From contig NC_090178.1 in the NCBI RefSeq assembly GCF_024679245.1, positions 23,034,703 to 23,098,702 on the forward strand: DNA of 64,000 bases, read 5' to 3'. The position numbers and the translations under genes were made by a program. Below, piece by piece: positions 10,647 through 22,117 of the stretch; the stretch's first letter is position 1; each line of letters opens with the position of its first letter. This stretch comes from Pseudorasbora parva (lineage: Eukaryota; Chordata; Actinopteri; Cypriniformes; Gobionidae). The notes beneath the pieces are model-generated. The model was not told where the DNA came from. It made no database searches and saw nothing but the letters and a program-made list of their open reading frames with translations.

Positions 10647-11582
10647 TAGCCTGGATGCCAGCCGAACTCAGCCTTGCCCACAAAATTTTAGGTTGGGCAG
10701 TTCGGTCTGGCCTTGCTCCATAGAGGAGTAATTATCCCCGAACAGAAACTGTTCGGACCAATGAAATCATCAGTGAGGGTTTTAGACGATGATGGATAGA
10801 TGATCAACAGTAACATAATCATCCACGTCACCAAAGGGGCTTGGATTATAATTTTTTGAATCTTAAATGGAGAGCTTGTTTCTATATGCATTCACCTTCA
10901 CAATTTCTTTCAGAAATGATGATGGGTAAGTACTCTGTGTATCATTAAATTATGTTATTTATTTACAACACCGCACCAGCAAAGATCGTCTATTCCAGCC
11001 TGATACCAGCGCACGTGCAGACAGGGTTGCCATGTTTTTACAACAAAACCCGCCAACTACTAGCCCTAAACAATAGCTTCTCAGGGGGTTCTCCGGGGGG
11101 GAAATGCTATTTGGGGGGTAAAATGTGTGTTATTTTGGCAAGGTTGCCTGGTAAATTCGCACTCATGGGTCTATACATCACATAATAGTCGCTTCAACCC
11201 GCGGACATAGAAAACAACCCGCAGAAGAAAAAAAACGCGGACTTGGCAACACAGTGCAGTTGAGCTTGACATTTGACAATGCATCACTCGTTGCTCTGAT
11301 TGGTTGTAGGCAGTGGCGTATAGCACCAAATTTTGGGCCCTGGGTACAAACCATCTTGCTGGGCCCCCATACCATGTATGTGTATGTATAGAAAACGGAC
11401 TTCCCTGCCTCGGGCCCTGGTTACTCATTACCCTTTATCCCCCCAGTCCCACGCCCCTGGTTGTAGGTCTATCCAATTGAGGTCTTTCCTGGTTCGGTTG
11501 AAACACGCCCCATAATCACAGCCCAATGGAGCAGTTTCAGACTCATATTCTGACTAGAATTGAGTATGACCACGTCAGGCTA
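10647..11582. mobile_element. DNA transposon with 9-bp target duplication, family R1 copy a
   Basis: The element starts TAGCCTGG and ends CAGGCTA, and is flanked by ATGCATGTC at 10638-10646 and 11583-11591. A reversed copy with a near-perfect 9-bp duplication lies at 60919-61944. Nine-base duplications are typical of Mutator-like elements, but no transposase is encoded, so the superfamily is inferred. A 149-bp hAT-like element sits inside at 11311-11459. Confidence 0.75.
11311..11459. mobile_element. 149-bp hAT-like miniature element inside R1
   Basis: It begins CAGTGGCGTA and ends ACGCCCCTG, imperfect inverted termini. It is flanked by the 8-bp repeat GTTGTAGG (11303-11310 and 11460-11467). 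Unoccupied versions of the target occur at about 12272-12279 and, reversed, near 61031-61040, so both boundaries are exact. Confidence 0.85.
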
Positions 11583-11614
11583 ATGCATGTCAATGGGAGA
11601 GTAAAAAACACATA

Positions 11615-11733
11615 GGGTGCATCTCAATCAGCTCCCTAGTTCAGTAGTCAGGGCACTCAGGGAGTCAGCCCATTGACTTGTGTCCTGATCAGTGCTTTGA
11701 CTACTCTACTAGGGAGCTGTTTGAGACGCACCC
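11615..11733. mobile_element. Short MITE with GGGTGCATCTCAATCAGCTCCCTAG ends
   Basis: The left end (11615 onward) and the right end (about 11709-11733) are inverted copies of each other with a few mismatches, around a core of some 70 bases. No coding capacity. Confidence 0.7.
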
Positions 11734-12155
11734 CTATAAATACGGATCTATATTAAACCCTGTGGCTCGTGGCAACACATTGATGTCATAAGACACGAAA
11801 CGATCAAGAAACCGAACTGTATTTATGTTATTTTATACCTTATATCAGACGAATCTCATCTAGTATTCCCCAGTGCCAGACCATCCCCAAGGTCTTTTTT
11901 TATTAACATAATTTTAGAGGTGAACTGTCCCGTTAAGGACATGCGGTTCACTAGGCTGCTGCTGTCAATTGAAGACCTGCTCACATCTCATATTTAGACA
12001 CACGCGATTTTACTTTCACTTTAGACATAAGTTAACCGACTGTGTTTATATGTTATGTTATACCTTGTGTGTGCTTGACAGTATTAGCGCAGTAAGACTG
12101 TCCAGTAATCACGTGTGTTTGACAGACGTTTAATGTAGGGCTTCTCACATACCAG

Positions 12156-12283
12156 TCGCTTCAACCCACGGACATAGAGAACAACCCGCGGGGAAAAAAT
12201 GCGGACTTGGCAACACAGTGCAGTTGAGCTCTGTTGACATTTGACAATGCGTCGCTTCGTTGCTCTGATTAGTTGTAGGTCTA
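12156..12283. mobile_element. R1 copy b, left part (interrupted)
   Basis: The sequence from CAGTCGCTTCAACCC to GTTGTAGGTCTA matches copy a (11186-11473 minus the 149-bp insert). It resumes at 16553-16640 after a 4.3-kb insertion. Confidence 0.75.
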
Positions 12284-12796
12284 TCTAGGGCTGCACGATT
12301 TGGGGAAAATATATAATTGCGATTATTCTGGGTAAAATTGCGATTGCGATTTAAAATGCGATTATTATATCTTTTTTACAAATGAAAAGTTTGTGTGTAT
12401 ATAACATTTTGTGTTTATATATTCATGTGACTAATAATAATCAGTATGATTATTATTACTGCTAAAATATTTTTACAAATAAGAAATATTACTATTACAA
12501 TAACATTTTCATAATTAAAATAAAAAAATAGAGTAGGCCTATGTCAGAATAAATATAAAAATATAATAATACTAATGCTAATTATTTTTTTTATTTTTTG
12601 TGGCAAGGGGGGCGTGGTTCAGCGAGGTCTGCAGCGGGAGAGAGAGCCGCGGGACGAGCGGTAAGTGAGTGGGTTGGAAAAGGATTAATAACACCTGTCT
12701 CTCGTTCCAGTAATGAGCGCGGAGAGGGTATAAGACATCGGTGGAACCGGAGACCAGGGAGAGAGAGACTCGGACGGTTGATGCCAGAGACACTTG

Positions 12797-13560
12797 CTGC
12801 GTCCCAATTCGCCTACTTATACTACGTCCTAAAAGTATATAGTCTTTTTGTGAAGAAAAAGTATATACTTTTGAGGGTGTAGCAGAAAAGTATGCAAGCT
12901 TCGGGACATACTACTTCGCCATCTTTAACGGACTCTGTCGCTTAGTTACGTGCATCCAGTCACCGTTTATCTGCCCTGTCAATCATCGTCAGATTCGTCA
13001 CAGTTCAAATCCTTCACATTCAGTTTAATCTCCTACCGTATCTGAGAGACATGTAGCCGCTCGTTGATCTGCCATTTGTGGGTCTTTAATGCAGAGACTC
13101 TCCTCATGTGTTTGCAGTTTAAATATATTGATGCATTTAAAAGTTAATGGCCAAACGTGTCATTACAAAAGTTCACAATGCTGCTGCATGTGAAATATAA
13201 TGTGGACAACACTGAATAAATATATTTTTGTCAAGTTAAATATTGATAGTTGGTCACTCAAACCCCTTTATCTAAACTTCTCTACTTAACCGTCGAACTC
13301 GCACATCCTTCATGTTTGTAGTTTATTAACGCTTTTTATCCGCGTTTGTAGTTCAAATCGAATCCTCGTCCAACTCGCAATGGGTTGTGGGCAATATCAG
13401 CCGTAAGAGTGCCCATCGATCCATACTGTGAATTCGGACCGGAAATAGTAAACCATCCGGGAATCTTTGGAATACTCTTTTCAACATACTACGATTTGGG
13501 ACATACTAATTCTATTTTCGAATACTATTTAGGATGGATAGTATGCGAATTGGGACGCAG
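12797..13560. mobile_element. Element R3 (CTGCGTCCCAATTCGC ends), copy 1
   Basis: The termini are perfect inverted copies: CTGCGTCCCAATTCGC at the left and GCGAATTGGGACGCAG at the right. It contains no recognisable gene. A second, interrupted copy is at 43317-45086. It is inserted in the solo LTR. Confidence 0.85.
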
Positions 13561-13640
13561 GGACTGACACGGAGAAACCGGAAGCCGGAAGTGCCGACCC
13601 GGAAGTGATTATTGTTGTTTTGAGTTTGGAAGGAAAGCAC

Positions 13641-14307
13641 CATAGACAGTAAAAGAAATGGACGGAGCGTTCCCATTGACTTCTACGGCGTTCAGTGAAG
13701 TCAACCTAGGGGCACTCACTTCCTGATGGCTGAGCGAACTGCGCAGGCTCAGACTGAGCTTGACGACGTAGATGTGACGTGAGCCTCCTGTCTGACAGCT
13801 GTAGGTCTTCTAGTAGTTGTGGAAAGGGAAATCTGAATCACGTTGTTTAAATATTTTCTCCCGTTGCTTTTGGCTCACTATGGGCTTCTCCCCATTCTTC
13901 CCCCTTGACTTTATCAGACTTTATGTCTCCACGTCCCCCCGACTGTCTCATAGACAGTAAAAGATTGCCTGTGAGCGTCTCCTCAGGTCTATACGGTAAT
14001 TTCTCAACTGTGCAACACAGTCGCGTTGGTTATGACGCAATCGTTAGCCTATTTTTACAAAAACAGCTTCTACGGGGCGATAGTGTAAGATACAAGGTAA
14101 CGGAGCCTTTTATGCATTGTCGTGTTTCTTTAGAAATAAACAATGGACAAATGGAGTCTTTAAACGTCTCAGATGTAAAGTTATTCACTGTCAAAGTGAC
14201 TCAAAAATGAATGGGAGTCAATGGGATGCTAACAGCAGGTGATGGCTTGGTTAGCAATGGCAGCCCCTAGGGGTGGAACGCTTTCCGAGCGCTAGATTAC
14301 CCCCTTG
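13641..14307 (+). mobile_element. Element R4, 667 bp, copy 1
   Basis: It starts CATAGACAG and ends CCCCCTTG, flanked by GAAAGCAC at 13633-13640 and 14308-14315. A copy of exactly the same length lies at 45783-46449. A 101-codon open frame (13905-14210) is kept in both copies but shows no family motif. There are no clear terminal inverted repeats. Confidence 0.85.
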
Positions 14308-14738
14308 GAAAGCACACGCAGAGTGTGCAGTTGGTTATTAAGATACAAATAAAAGAGAAAGCATCAACCGTCCAGCCGACCCCCGTGTCCTCTTCCTTCC
14401 TCACACACACGAACTTTGTTACATTTTTATTTTTGTAATATTTTACAGAAATTATTTTACAAAAAAAACTGCTGGTTTACCTATTAATATGCAGACAGCC
14501 TATGACTAAAAAACATTAGAAAGGTCTAAGCCTAAGGAGTTATTGTAAAAAAAAATATTATTATATAAAAATATTATTATAAAAATCTGTGTTTGTTTAT
14601 CTGTGATATCAATTTCTTAAAGTCTATGTCTTTAATATGAAATATAAACCTCTTGTGCATCTACTGTGGGGGAAAAAAACTCCTGTACATTGAAGAAAAA
14701 TATGGATTGTCCTATAAATTTATAATTTTTTATGTTTA

Positions 14739-15756
14739 TTAAACAGCACTAGGTAACTTTTCAACCTTCATAATATATTTTCAAGACTCTTGTGATGATG
14801 CATCGACTTACAATAGGTTGAACTATTGTAAGTCGTCTGCCATAGCCTGACGGTGTCTGTAACGTTTTTAATCGTACTTTTAAACTTCGGGTTTCGGGTA
14901 GTAACCCGAGAAAAAAAATAACTACAAAATTCGACTGCTTTACAGCATATACGTCACTTCCACCAACACCCACACTTCCTTAAATTCGGACGTGCGAGCC
15001 CAACTTTGTTCGTCGGATAATATAGTCATGTCCGAAGCAGCAGAGACAAATAAGAAAGAAAAGGTTTTGTTGGAGGAAAGCAATAAGAGGAAACGAAAAA
15101 GTGATGGGATTAAAGGCAGGACGAGGATCAACATTGGACCAGTGTTTGCTCGTTGGCGTGAGGCGTGCCCAACCGATGCTGTCATGCTTGTTACGGTGAG
15201 CTACCACTCAAACATTGAACTGAAGTATCATATAGATTCTGTAAAACGGTAACCAATAGACTACTATAATGACACTGGCTTGTAAACGTGAGCATCGCGA
15301 TCATTTGGCATTTGAAAAAAATAAAACCCATGAAATTATATTCATATGACATGCTGAAACATGCCACTGACTGTACCTGGGATGAAGACATTTCACACGC
15401 GACGGCAGATGAACACCTGCATGTGAACTCCTCCTGCAGTGTTCAGGGGAACTGTTAGTGCTGCACCAACCCGCGGGGACGCTTTTATGAAGTTATTTGG
15501 TCTGCCCTGCACCACTGTATATATTTTTACAACCCGCACCGCACCCGCGACCATTAAATAGACATACGGGGTCGGCGGGTTATGAGACGACCCGCGCATC
15601 ACTAGTTCAGGGCTATCAGGCTTGTCATGTCAACAAATGCACGCACGATGGCATCCCATGTTGTAGGATGACAGAGCTTACGACAGTAGTTGAGGACTTT
15701 TTTTTTCCCAACTGTAGGGGGACCCCGAGAGCAAAAGTTGCCAAGTGCTGCTTTAA
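14739..15756. mobile_element. Element R5 (AGCACTAGGTAACTTTT ends) with short ORF
   Basis: TTAAACAGCACTAGGTAACTTTT at the left is mirrored by AAAAGTTGCCAAGTGCTGCTTTAA at the right. It carries a + frame (14992-15252; the inner ATG at 15028 gives MSEAAETNKK) with a basic KRKRKSDGIK stretch followed by NIGPVFARWRE. I recall similar short frames inside fish repeats but can name no function. A smaller element is nested at 15449-15604. Confidence 0.65.
15449..15604. mobile_element. Small hAT-like MITE with CGCGGGT-type ends, inside R5
   Basis: GTTCAGGG occurs on both sides (15441-15448 and 15605-15612), consistent with an 8-bp duplication. The right end reads CCCGCGCATCACTA; the left end TAGTGCTGCACC begins seven bases inside the duplication, so the left boundary is a few bases uncertain. 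Confidence 0.6.
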
Positions 15757-16552
15757 GTTTTAAAATGTATTAAGTATTATTTTCTTATTATTTATTACCT
15801 AAAGTTTTTAATTTATACTGAGGGCCAGAGGGCGCCCTCGAGCGTAAAAGCTACATTTGCCTCAGAGAAGTAATGACGTTAATTTTCAGGAAAACCCTTA
15901 TGTAAACAGAAGATAGAAACGCTTTGATTAAACATGACGACTATAAACATGACTGCAGCAAAATATGGTGTATTTGAGTTCTTCAAGCCGTCAAGGGTAT
16001 TTTCATAATAATAAAGTATATTATAATGCAGTGCTGATTGACATAGACTTCCTCACTGTATAGAGTACTATAAATTAAATAAAGCATCGCCTACCTCACT
16101 CTGATTAGAAGCCACATCAGCTCACACACTCGACTGACAATATGAAGTGAGGTAAAACATGTTATTAAACATTGTCTTTTGTTGAACAGGTTTATGAACG
16201 CTTTTTTTTTATTTTTTTATTTAAGAAACAGGGACAGCGTGCAATAAACATTAACCTCAAAGGGAGAGATGCATAGTACCAGGTTTTAGCTCAAGAGCTA
16301 ATTTTCACCCGTAGTCCCTTCACTAGTTTGTGAAGATGTTTGACTCCTGTTGCTTTTTTAAACGCACGTTATAAGCGACTCAAACTCGCAGTCTTTCAGA
16401 CGTAGCAGCATTACTCCTGATCACAGAGCCGCTCTTCGCTAACACACAGGGCATTTATTTATTTCATTTAAAATAGCTGCCTTTGAGCTTTCATAATCGC
16501 ACACAAGCCAAATCGCGATTGCGGTTCGATTTCGGTTAATCGTGCAGCCCTA

Positions 16553-16690
16553 TAGGTCTATCCAATTGAGGTCTTTCCTGGTTCGGTTGAAACACGCCCC
16601 ATAATCACAGCACAATGGAGCAGTATCAGACTCGTATTCGCGCGTGAACCGTGAATGCCGTACCAAACGGTTCAATATTATATTGAGTAT
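16553..16690. mobile_element. R1 copy b, right part
   Basis: This continues the R1 sequence (TAGGTCTATCCAATTGAGG through CAGACTCGTATTC) interrupted at 12283. The expected CAGGCTA terminus is not reached before the sequence diverges. Confidence 0.7.
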
Positions 16691-17708
16691 TGTGACATCC
16701 CTAATATATATATATACCCGTAATTCCTCAAATAAAGACCGGGGCCTTTATTTACCTGAACTGCGGATGGGAACCGGCTTTTATTTGGAGCAGGCTTTTA
16801 TTAGGGGCAGGCCTGTATTTCTAATTCCATCTGTTTAACATATAATTGCTTTACGTAAACCGTTTTCAATTTAAAGTAATCGTTCCAGTGGACAAATATC
16901 ATTGATTTATTTAAGAAACATTTGCAAAAATATCACCATAAAACAACATAATACGCATTTTTGTAACTCCGTGCGCAGCTCCGCATCCGAAGATGAACAA
17001 GTTCTCTGCGAATCTAGCCGAGCATCACGTCTCATCACACCGGCCCCCAGTTTGCACATTAGGTGCTTATATTTACTGAATAAGCCTACAAAAGCAGAAA
17101 TAAGGATTGACAGCTGAGATCGACGTCTTCTCTGAGTGAAGTCGTCACTGAGGCACTAACAGACTTTTTTTCTGGATTTTTGGGAGCAGATTGGAGCTTT
17201 AGCTTTAATTTCTACACTTCCATAACTGTTTATTTCACACCAACATAATTAATTGTTCTGCATGTGCGAGCGTGTGAGCGGGCTTTTGATATCGCAGCTG
17301 TACTTCCTGCTCTACTTCCTGCTGTCTACTGCGCAACTCCGAAATCGCTACTGCGCAGACTCGGTCCCAAAATGTCAGCTCTGTGCAGGCCACCTGAAAG
17401 CTTCAAATCTGGCAAGCGGAAATGGATGAGGTCGAGTCGTCCATATTTTTTTACGGTCTATGGTCTGAACATGTCTCCCATGTGAGCTGGAACTCATTAA
17501 AAATAAAGTTTAACCACACATTCCTTATATTAGTATCAGAAGGAAGCTTAAGCAGCGACTGTGTTCTTCCACAACCAGAAATAGAGCAATATCTTAATCT
17601 TCCTCTATGTATTGTTGTTGACTATAGCTGCTAGCACGAGCCCTCCATGCGTCGATGGGTGGGGCTCCTCATGTGCTCATTATTCTGTAGAGGCGGTGTT
17701 TTGCGCAC
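16691..17708. other. Intergenic, repeat-derived DNA
   Basis: A short AT run lies at 16705-16718, followed by a GC-rich repeat-like patch (AATAAAGACCGGGGCC). No gene is supported. Confidence 0.4.
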
Positions 17709-17758
17709 TGACGTCAGTAGAAGCACGGGACTGTTTGCTGAGCCTGGTGTCTATAAAA
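17709..17758 (+). promoter_or_regulatory. Orphan CRE plus TATA box
   Basis: A perfect cAMP-response element TGACGTCA (17709-17716) is followed 36 bases later by TATAAAA (17752-17758). This spacing is that of a compact RNA polymerase II promoter. No gene was recognised downstream, so it may be a promoter buried in a mobile element or a chance pairing. Confidence 0.35.
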
Positions 17759-17924
17759 GCTTTTCTTTGACTAACAAGGAAGTTTTCAACTTTGAAACTT
17801 ACAGGATATTCTTATATTACCATGACCTTTTATATATCAAAAGCTCAAGGAAAAGTTGAATCCTCAATTCATCACCTCTTTAAGATTTTTCTGAAGAGAC
17901 TATTGCTTTAAATGGTGAACAGAT

Positions 17925-18705
17925 TTAAAGGGTTACTTCAGCGATTCGCATATGGCTTTGTATCAGTAGAAACCCTGGAGAATATTCAAATTATTGTGCT
18001 TTCCCCCCTCATATCTCCTTGAGACAAGAGATTTATGCATTTTATTTCTGGAAAAATTCCTCCTATGATGCAAAATGACGATTTTTGCATCATAGGAGGA
18101 ATGTTTGCCCAGAGGCTAAAGACTACAGCCAGCAGAGGGAGCTATTTCCGCATGTTTTGAATCTGCGCATGGGGGATGGAGATCACACTCAGCTGGCAGG
18201 GAGAGCTCAGCTTGCAGACAGGATCATTTAAACGGAGCTATGGTGAGCAATGTAAGTCTTTTAACTTCTCAAATTCATTTCTATGAAAGTTAAGCTTGCA
18301 AAGGCATGAACTGAAACACGTGCCAGACTGAACTCGCGTTGTGAATGTATGCCGCGAGTGTAGTCGCGATTACCTCAGCTCTCATCACTCCTGCAGTTAG
18401 TGCTCAGTGCTGTGAGACTCGCGCGGTGACTCACTCATTATATTGAACAGACACGTTCAGTTTTTAATTGAAGTGTCTTCTCTAACTCAGTCACAGTAAT
18501 GAAGTTGGTGGTGTTGGGAATGGCCTCACAGGGCAGCGAAGCATTCTGGGAATTGTAGTCTTTCATCCCCATGGGACAAAAATACATTTTCTGTCTTTTC
18601 TCAGTCTAGAAGACACCAAATTCAAAAATAATTTCACATTTCTACTGCATTGATGACCCAGTTTAAATGCAGATTCATTTTCCCAGCGCTGAAGTACCCC
18701 TTTAA
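17925..18705. mobile_element. Element R7 (TTAAAGGGTTACTTCAGCG ends), copy 1
   Basis: The ends TTAAAGGGTTACTTCAGCG and CGCTGAAGTACCCCTTTAA are inverted copies. The interior holds a perfect 18-bp hairpin at 18058-18100. A copy in the opposite orientation is at 54688-55511. Confidence 0.75.
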
Positions 18706-19575
18706 TTTAGTCTTTTATTCCCGTATAAACTTTGATCAGCGAACATAATAGAAGCTCAACCAAACCTGCTTGATGTGCGAGAACAAACCTCATTTGGTTC
18801 CTGCGGAAGCTCAAACGTGCTGCGTAACATATTGTTTCTCGCACATCATGCTTGAGGGTCTATTTACCATCATAGCAGTTGTTGTCTTCACCTGCAGCCG
18901 ATGGAAAGGACTTGGGCAGAAATCATGTTCTTGGATGAGCGAATGTGGGCTGAGAACCATGGGAGCAGCAAATGCTAATGAGAGAGACCTGCACGAAACA
19001 CTGGTCTTGAGACCATTGGAGCTTTTATCATGTGGGGTAACATGCATGGGTTTCACTTGGTTAAAACAATCATACTACATAGATTTGAGTGTGTTGAAAG
19101 TTTTGTTATAAGTTATATAATCACAAACACTTGTTGACACATTGCAGATCAGTATTAGGAATATTATATTGATAAAAGCTGGATGACTAATGACTGTTTC
19201 TAAATTATGTACAATTCATTTTAAAATGTATTATGGAGAAAACTCTAATCGTAATAAGACTAATCGTGTTGTGCTGTATAACAATGGTTAGTTTTCTGTC
19301 TCTGAATGTATCCAAACATTTGCTCACCTGTCTAATAAAACACTATATATTAAAGGATCTTGGTTTTTTCCATGGTTACTACAAAAGTAAAACTTGAAAT
19401 CGAGATTTGCCCAGATATGACTTCTTGACAGGCGACACAATGACACGGTCGGTCGGTATTACAATAAAATTACTGATTTCTCTGGATCATTATTGGAAAC
19501 GTTTAGAATAATGCAAAGTCAACAAAATGTATAATTTTGTATATTTCCACGCAAAAATCGTACATATTGTGTATT
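18706..19575. other. Intergenic DNA, no gene supported
   Basis: An open frame of 113 codons (18770-19111, +) is present, but it has no recognisable motif or splice context. Confidence 0.35.
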
Positions 19576-20000
19576 TAAAGGTGCCCTAGAATGAAAAATT
19601 GAATAAACCTTGCCATAGTTAAATAACAAGAGTTCAGTTCATGAACATCACATACAATTAGACTCAAACACCATTGCCTCCTCCTTCATATGTAAATCAT
19701 GTTTGTGAAAAACACCATGTAAAAACATAATATTTTCACCATAACGCCAACTGTGAGGCAATTGCTAAGATCCTTAATATGTATGCCCCCAACATTTGCA
19801 TGTCAGCCCATGTTCATTTTCAGGCGGAACTGCGCAGTGCGCAGCCGTCAGGAGTTTAGCAGATAAACAAGGGTCACGCGAGGATAACGAAAAAGGCAAA
19901 TCATCATGGACACAAATGTCATGTTCCAGGCTGTGCAGGGGACGTGAGGACATTTCATAGCCCTTCCATAGATTAACAATGTCAACAGTCATGGTTGATG
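19576..20000 (+). repeat. Dispersed repeat beginning TAAAGGTGCCCTAGAATG
   Basis: I recognise this start from widespread cyprinid repeats. A stretch ending GGGACCTTTAA at 39690-39700 looks like the opposite end of the same family. The right boundary here is not resolved. Confidence 0.5.
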
Positions 20001-20483
20001 TTCATTTAAAATTGGATACCGCAACAAAGTAATTCAAAGTTGTTTGTTTGCTTGGGCCATTTTACCATGGAGATTTTACCTGGGGCAAAATCAAGCAGGT
20101 TTCGCTCAGCGTCTGATACTGACGAAAGGGCCTATTTCAACTGTATTCCTTCAAGCAGTAAGTAGTGATTTTATCTGATGTCCTTGTGCTATTTATCTGA
20201 GTGATACTTATTGACTGTCGAACCCATTTCGAATTAAATTGAAAGTTTCTTAGTAAGACAATATTATGATAATATCCTCTGTTTTGTCTAGATCTAACGC
20301 AAGATGCTAGTATTGGAAACTCCGTTAACGTTAGCTAACGTTAACGTAAGTAACGTTAGCTCACATAAGTTTGTAAAATGACAAAGGATAATATTATTTC
20401 CTGCAAGTGTTGTCATAAAATACAACAGTAAATACGTGATCCTTTTTGACAGACTGAAATCTAAATTAGCCTATATTTCATCA

Positions 20484-21246
20484 TTAAAGGGTTAGTTCAC
20501 CCAAAAATAAAATTTATTTCATTAATGACTCACCCTAATGTCGTTCCACACCCGTAAGACCTCTGTTCATCCTCGGAACACAGTTTAAGATATTTTAGAT
20601 TTAGTCCGAGGCCTTTTAGTCGTTTGAATGTAAGTGCCCACTTGCTGCCCACGTCCAGAAGGTAATGAAAGTATCATCAAAGTAATGTTAGTCCATATGT
20701 GACATCAGTTGGTTAGTTAGACTCTTTTGAAGCATCGACAATACATTTTGGTCCAAAATTAACAAAAAATGCGACTTTATTCAGCATTGTCTTCTCTTCC
20801 GCGTTTGTTTTCAAACCTCAAATAAAGAATCAAAGGGTCGCGAATCAGCGGATTGATTCGTGATTCATATCGCCAATATCACGTGATGTCAGCAGTTTGC
20901 CAGTTTGACGCGATACGAAATCTTGTATCATGACCGATGATTCTTAATATTTTTTGTTATTTTTGGTCCAAAATGTGTTGTCGACGCTTCAAAAGAGTCT
21001 AACTAACCAACTGATGTCACATATGGACTACTTTGATGATGTTTTCATTACCTTCTGGACGTGGGCAGCAAGTGGGCATATAAGTTACTTAAATTCAAAG
21101 GACAGAAAGGCATCAGAACTTGGATCTAAAATATCTTAAACTGTGTTCCGAGGATGAACAGAGGTCTTACGGGTGTGGAACGACATTGGGGTGAGTCATT
21201 AATGAAAGAAATTTCATTTTTGGGTGAGCTAACGTTAACCCTTTAA
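20484..21246. mobile_element. TTAAAGGGTTAGTTCACCC element (family F1), complete
   Basis: Both termini are present as long inverted repeats: the left arm, with ACCCTAATGTCGTTCCACAC, is mirrored at 21140-21246. The interior is also largely palindromic. No coding capacity. TAACGTTA-rich patches flank it on both sides. Confidence 0.85.
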
Positions 21247-22117
21247 CGTTAATACATAACTCAGAAGCTAACTACGTTTATTAACGTTACTAACGTTAAC
21301 GTTACCTTTTTCACCATCTAAGTTGAAACGATAGTCATTTGACAAGGCTACTAGTCAATTTGTTAAATAAATATACATTTTTGAAAAATGAAGTATGATT
21401 ATTTTACTGCGGATGAGTAGTAAACATGACACTGACTATTTTGAGTGGCTTCTACATTACTTTGTTTGGCTAAATGAATTGACTTTTAAATCACTACTCT
21501 ACTGTGAACCTAACGTTACTGTAAACAACATATTTACACGCTAACGTTACCCAGTTTAGTTTGTGATTCAATTTTTTGACCAGCTTGCAGGTGGTTTAAA
21601 TTGGCAGGTGGAGACAGATTTGGCACCTAAATATGATATAAAAGCTAAAAGTCTGTAGTTTGTTTTATCTTAAATTCTTTATTCAATGTCATCTATCAAA
21701 ACAGTGCTTTTTCTCTAAACATTTAGTAAGCATGAGGTAGAGTCTTAAAATGTGTGAGCATTAAGATGTGTTTTCTGTTTCGTCAATGCAAAGATCAATC
21801 GAACTAACATTCCTATATACAGTACATGTCAGTTCTGAATCTGGTGGATATTAAGTCCCTTGAATCCTTTTGGTTGTCCAGTGTTGCTGATATCAGAGAA
21901 GAAATGTTGCTGTCAGGATGAAGTGTTTTCTTGGGTCTCCCCTTGAAAGTGCCTTCCTGAGAGAGATGTTGAATCCGCCACATCTCTCTCCCTCTCTTCT
22001 TTTTCCCTGTCCCTTCTTTTCGCTCTCCTCTTTCTTTTTACAGTTTCTGAAGGCCCTTCCCAAGGCACCCCACCTATAAGAGATAGGGAAATTAGTTTTC
22101 ATCACATATGGCTTATA
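21247..22117. other. Intergenic DNA downstream of cblc
   Basis: It begins with a TAACGTTA-rich patch (to about 21306). A minus-strand acceptor-like site and short frame near 22076-22041 (stop after 11 codons) could be an alternative last cblc exon. No gene of its own is supported. Confidence 0.35.

Larger units (their letters stand above)
12599..14423 (+). mobile_element. Solo LTR, split by two later insertions
   Basis: It begins TGTGGCAAGG and ends GTTACA, the TG...CA ends of an LTR. It is flanked by TTTTT at 12594-12598 and 14424-14428, a possible 5-bp duplication though low in complexity. Removing the insertions at 12797-13560 and 13641-14307 leaves roughly 385 bases, a normal LTR length. 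No internal retroelement genes are present, so this is a solo LTR. Superfamily not determined. Confidence 0.65.
12284..16552. mobile_element. hAT-like element with TAGGGCTGCACGATT ends, heavily invaded
   Basis: The left end reads (TC)TAGGGCTGCACGATT. The right end reads AATCGTGCAGCCCTA. TAGGTCTA is duplicated at 12276-12283 and 16553-16560, an 8-bp target duplication. The interior holds a solo LTR and at least four other insertions, so the original element was much shorter than 4.3 kb. I find no hAT transposase. Confidence 0.75.

Noticed and set aside
13905..14210. 101-codon frame conserved between R4 copies
   Set aside because: Conservation follows from the recent duplication of the whole element; no family motif is visible.
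18770..19111. 113-codon frame on the plus strand
   Set aside because: No motif or splice sites, and a long opposite-strand frame overlaps it; treated as chance.
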